In this document: one piece after another, positions 63,809 through 64,000 of the stretch
Layout of the letters: each line of letters starts with the position of its first letter
Numbering within the stretch: the first letter of the stretch is position 1
NCBI RefSeq assembly: GCF_025153455.1
Contig: NZ_JANZNT010000001.1
Location: forward strand, 992,001-1,056,000
Reading direction: 5' to 3'
Length of the DNA: 64,000 nt
DNA from: Sphingomonas sp. BGYR3
GTDB lineage: Bacteria > Pseudomonadota > Alphaproteobacteria > Sphingomonadales > Sphingomonadaceae
Translations under genes and position numbers: made by a program
The notes under the pieces: generated by a model
What the model saw: only the letters and a program-made list of their open reading frames with translations
Told to the model about the DNA's origin: nothing
Database searches by the model: none

Positions 63809-64000
63809 GTGACGCTTCAAAGCACCCGAACCTTACCCTACGGCGAGGCCGCGCTTGCGGATGCGGCTGCGGCGATTCGTGCCGGGCAATGCGTCGCGGT
63901 GCCCACCGAAACCGTTTACGGGCTGGCCGCCGACGCCACCGATTCGCACGCCGTGGCGGGCATCTATGCGGCAAAGGGGCGACCGAGTTTCAACCCGCTG
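63809..64000 (+). CDS. tsaC: Threonylcarbamoyladenylate synthase (Sua5/TsaC/YwlC), 5' part only
   Basis: Only the first 64 codons are in the window; the gene runs past the end. The GTG start encodes VTLQSTRTLPYGEAALADAA, followed by the Sua5/YrdC signature AVPTETVYGLAADATD and IYAAKGRPSFNPL. The enzyme makes L-threonylcarbamoyl-AMP for the t6A modification of tRNAs that read ANN codons. Product length and any C-terminal Sua5 domain cannot be judged. It diverges from the acyl-CoA dehydrogenase. Confidence 0.88.
   Translation, partial: MTLQSTRTLPYGEAALADAAAAIRAGQCVAVPTETVYGLAADATDSHAVAGIYAAKGRPSFNPL

Noticed and set aside
1..64000. CRISPR array, insertion sequence, prophage or plasmid origin
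   Set aside because: No regular spaced repeats, transposase, integrase, terminase or replication gene was seen on either strand.

Overview
The window looks like a piece of chromosome from a sphingomonad-type alphaproteobacterium (Sphingomonas or a close relative). The grounds are high GC, the haem A synthase CtaA without the Gram-positive cysteine pairs, an N-terminally extended S9 protein, two large TonB-dependent receptors with Asp-x-Ile-Val-Val-Thr-Gly TonB boxes, an Oar-like receptor lying end-to-end with a TPR-sulfotransferase, and frequent GTG/TTG starts. No transposase, integrase, phage gene or CRISPR array was seen. This assignment rests on gene character, not on a database search.

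Layout. 1-5.8 kb: FadR-type regulator, tRNA-Gln(UUG), ilvE divergent from a MarR regulator, a membrane-anchored hemerythrin, proC overlapping a YbjN-like gene, ubiK and tspO. 5.7-10.7 kb: an RND efflux permease/adaptor pair and tlyA. 10.8-17.8 kb: an RBBP9-type hydrolase, dxs, a merC-like gene with zur behind a possible Zur box, an overlapping ctaA-cutA-secreted protein set, and rplM-rpsI ending in a strong terminator. 18-25.8 kb: a 1177-residue serine-protease autotransporter, a SAM methyltransferase, a DUF1176 lipoprotein, an hbd-type dehydrogenase and a CNT nucleoside transporter. 25.8-27.8 kb: the only gene-poor, compositionally odd stretch, with a G-rich non-coding segment, a small secreted protein and a gene split over three frames. 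27.8-39.8 kb: queuosine-precursor transporter, argB, YggT, Oar-like TonB receptor, TPR-sulfotransferase, folD-marC and a second TonB receptor. 39.8-47.6 kb: clpB (minus strand) divergent from three multipass membrane proteins that resemble GT-C glycosyltransferases. 47.6-53.7 kb: a tightly packed sseA-metC-mscS-GNAT operon and a (6-4)-type photolyase. 53.7-58 kb: queF, then a two-domain GT4 glycosyltransferase followed by a GH130 phosphorylase. 58-64 kb: NnrU, POT peptide transporter, nitroreductase, a short GntR regulator, a zinc-ribbon protein, an acyl-CoA dehydrogenase with an overlapping small gene, and the start of a Sua5/TsaC gene cut by the window end.

Most of the window is ordinary housekeeping and envelope biology. 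The parts that deserve a second look are the three-frame gene with a TonB-box-like N terminus (26.8-27.5 kb), the three GT-C-like membrane proteins (42.6-47.6 kb), the GT4-toroid/GH130 pair (54.3-57.9 kb) and the zur-merC control region.
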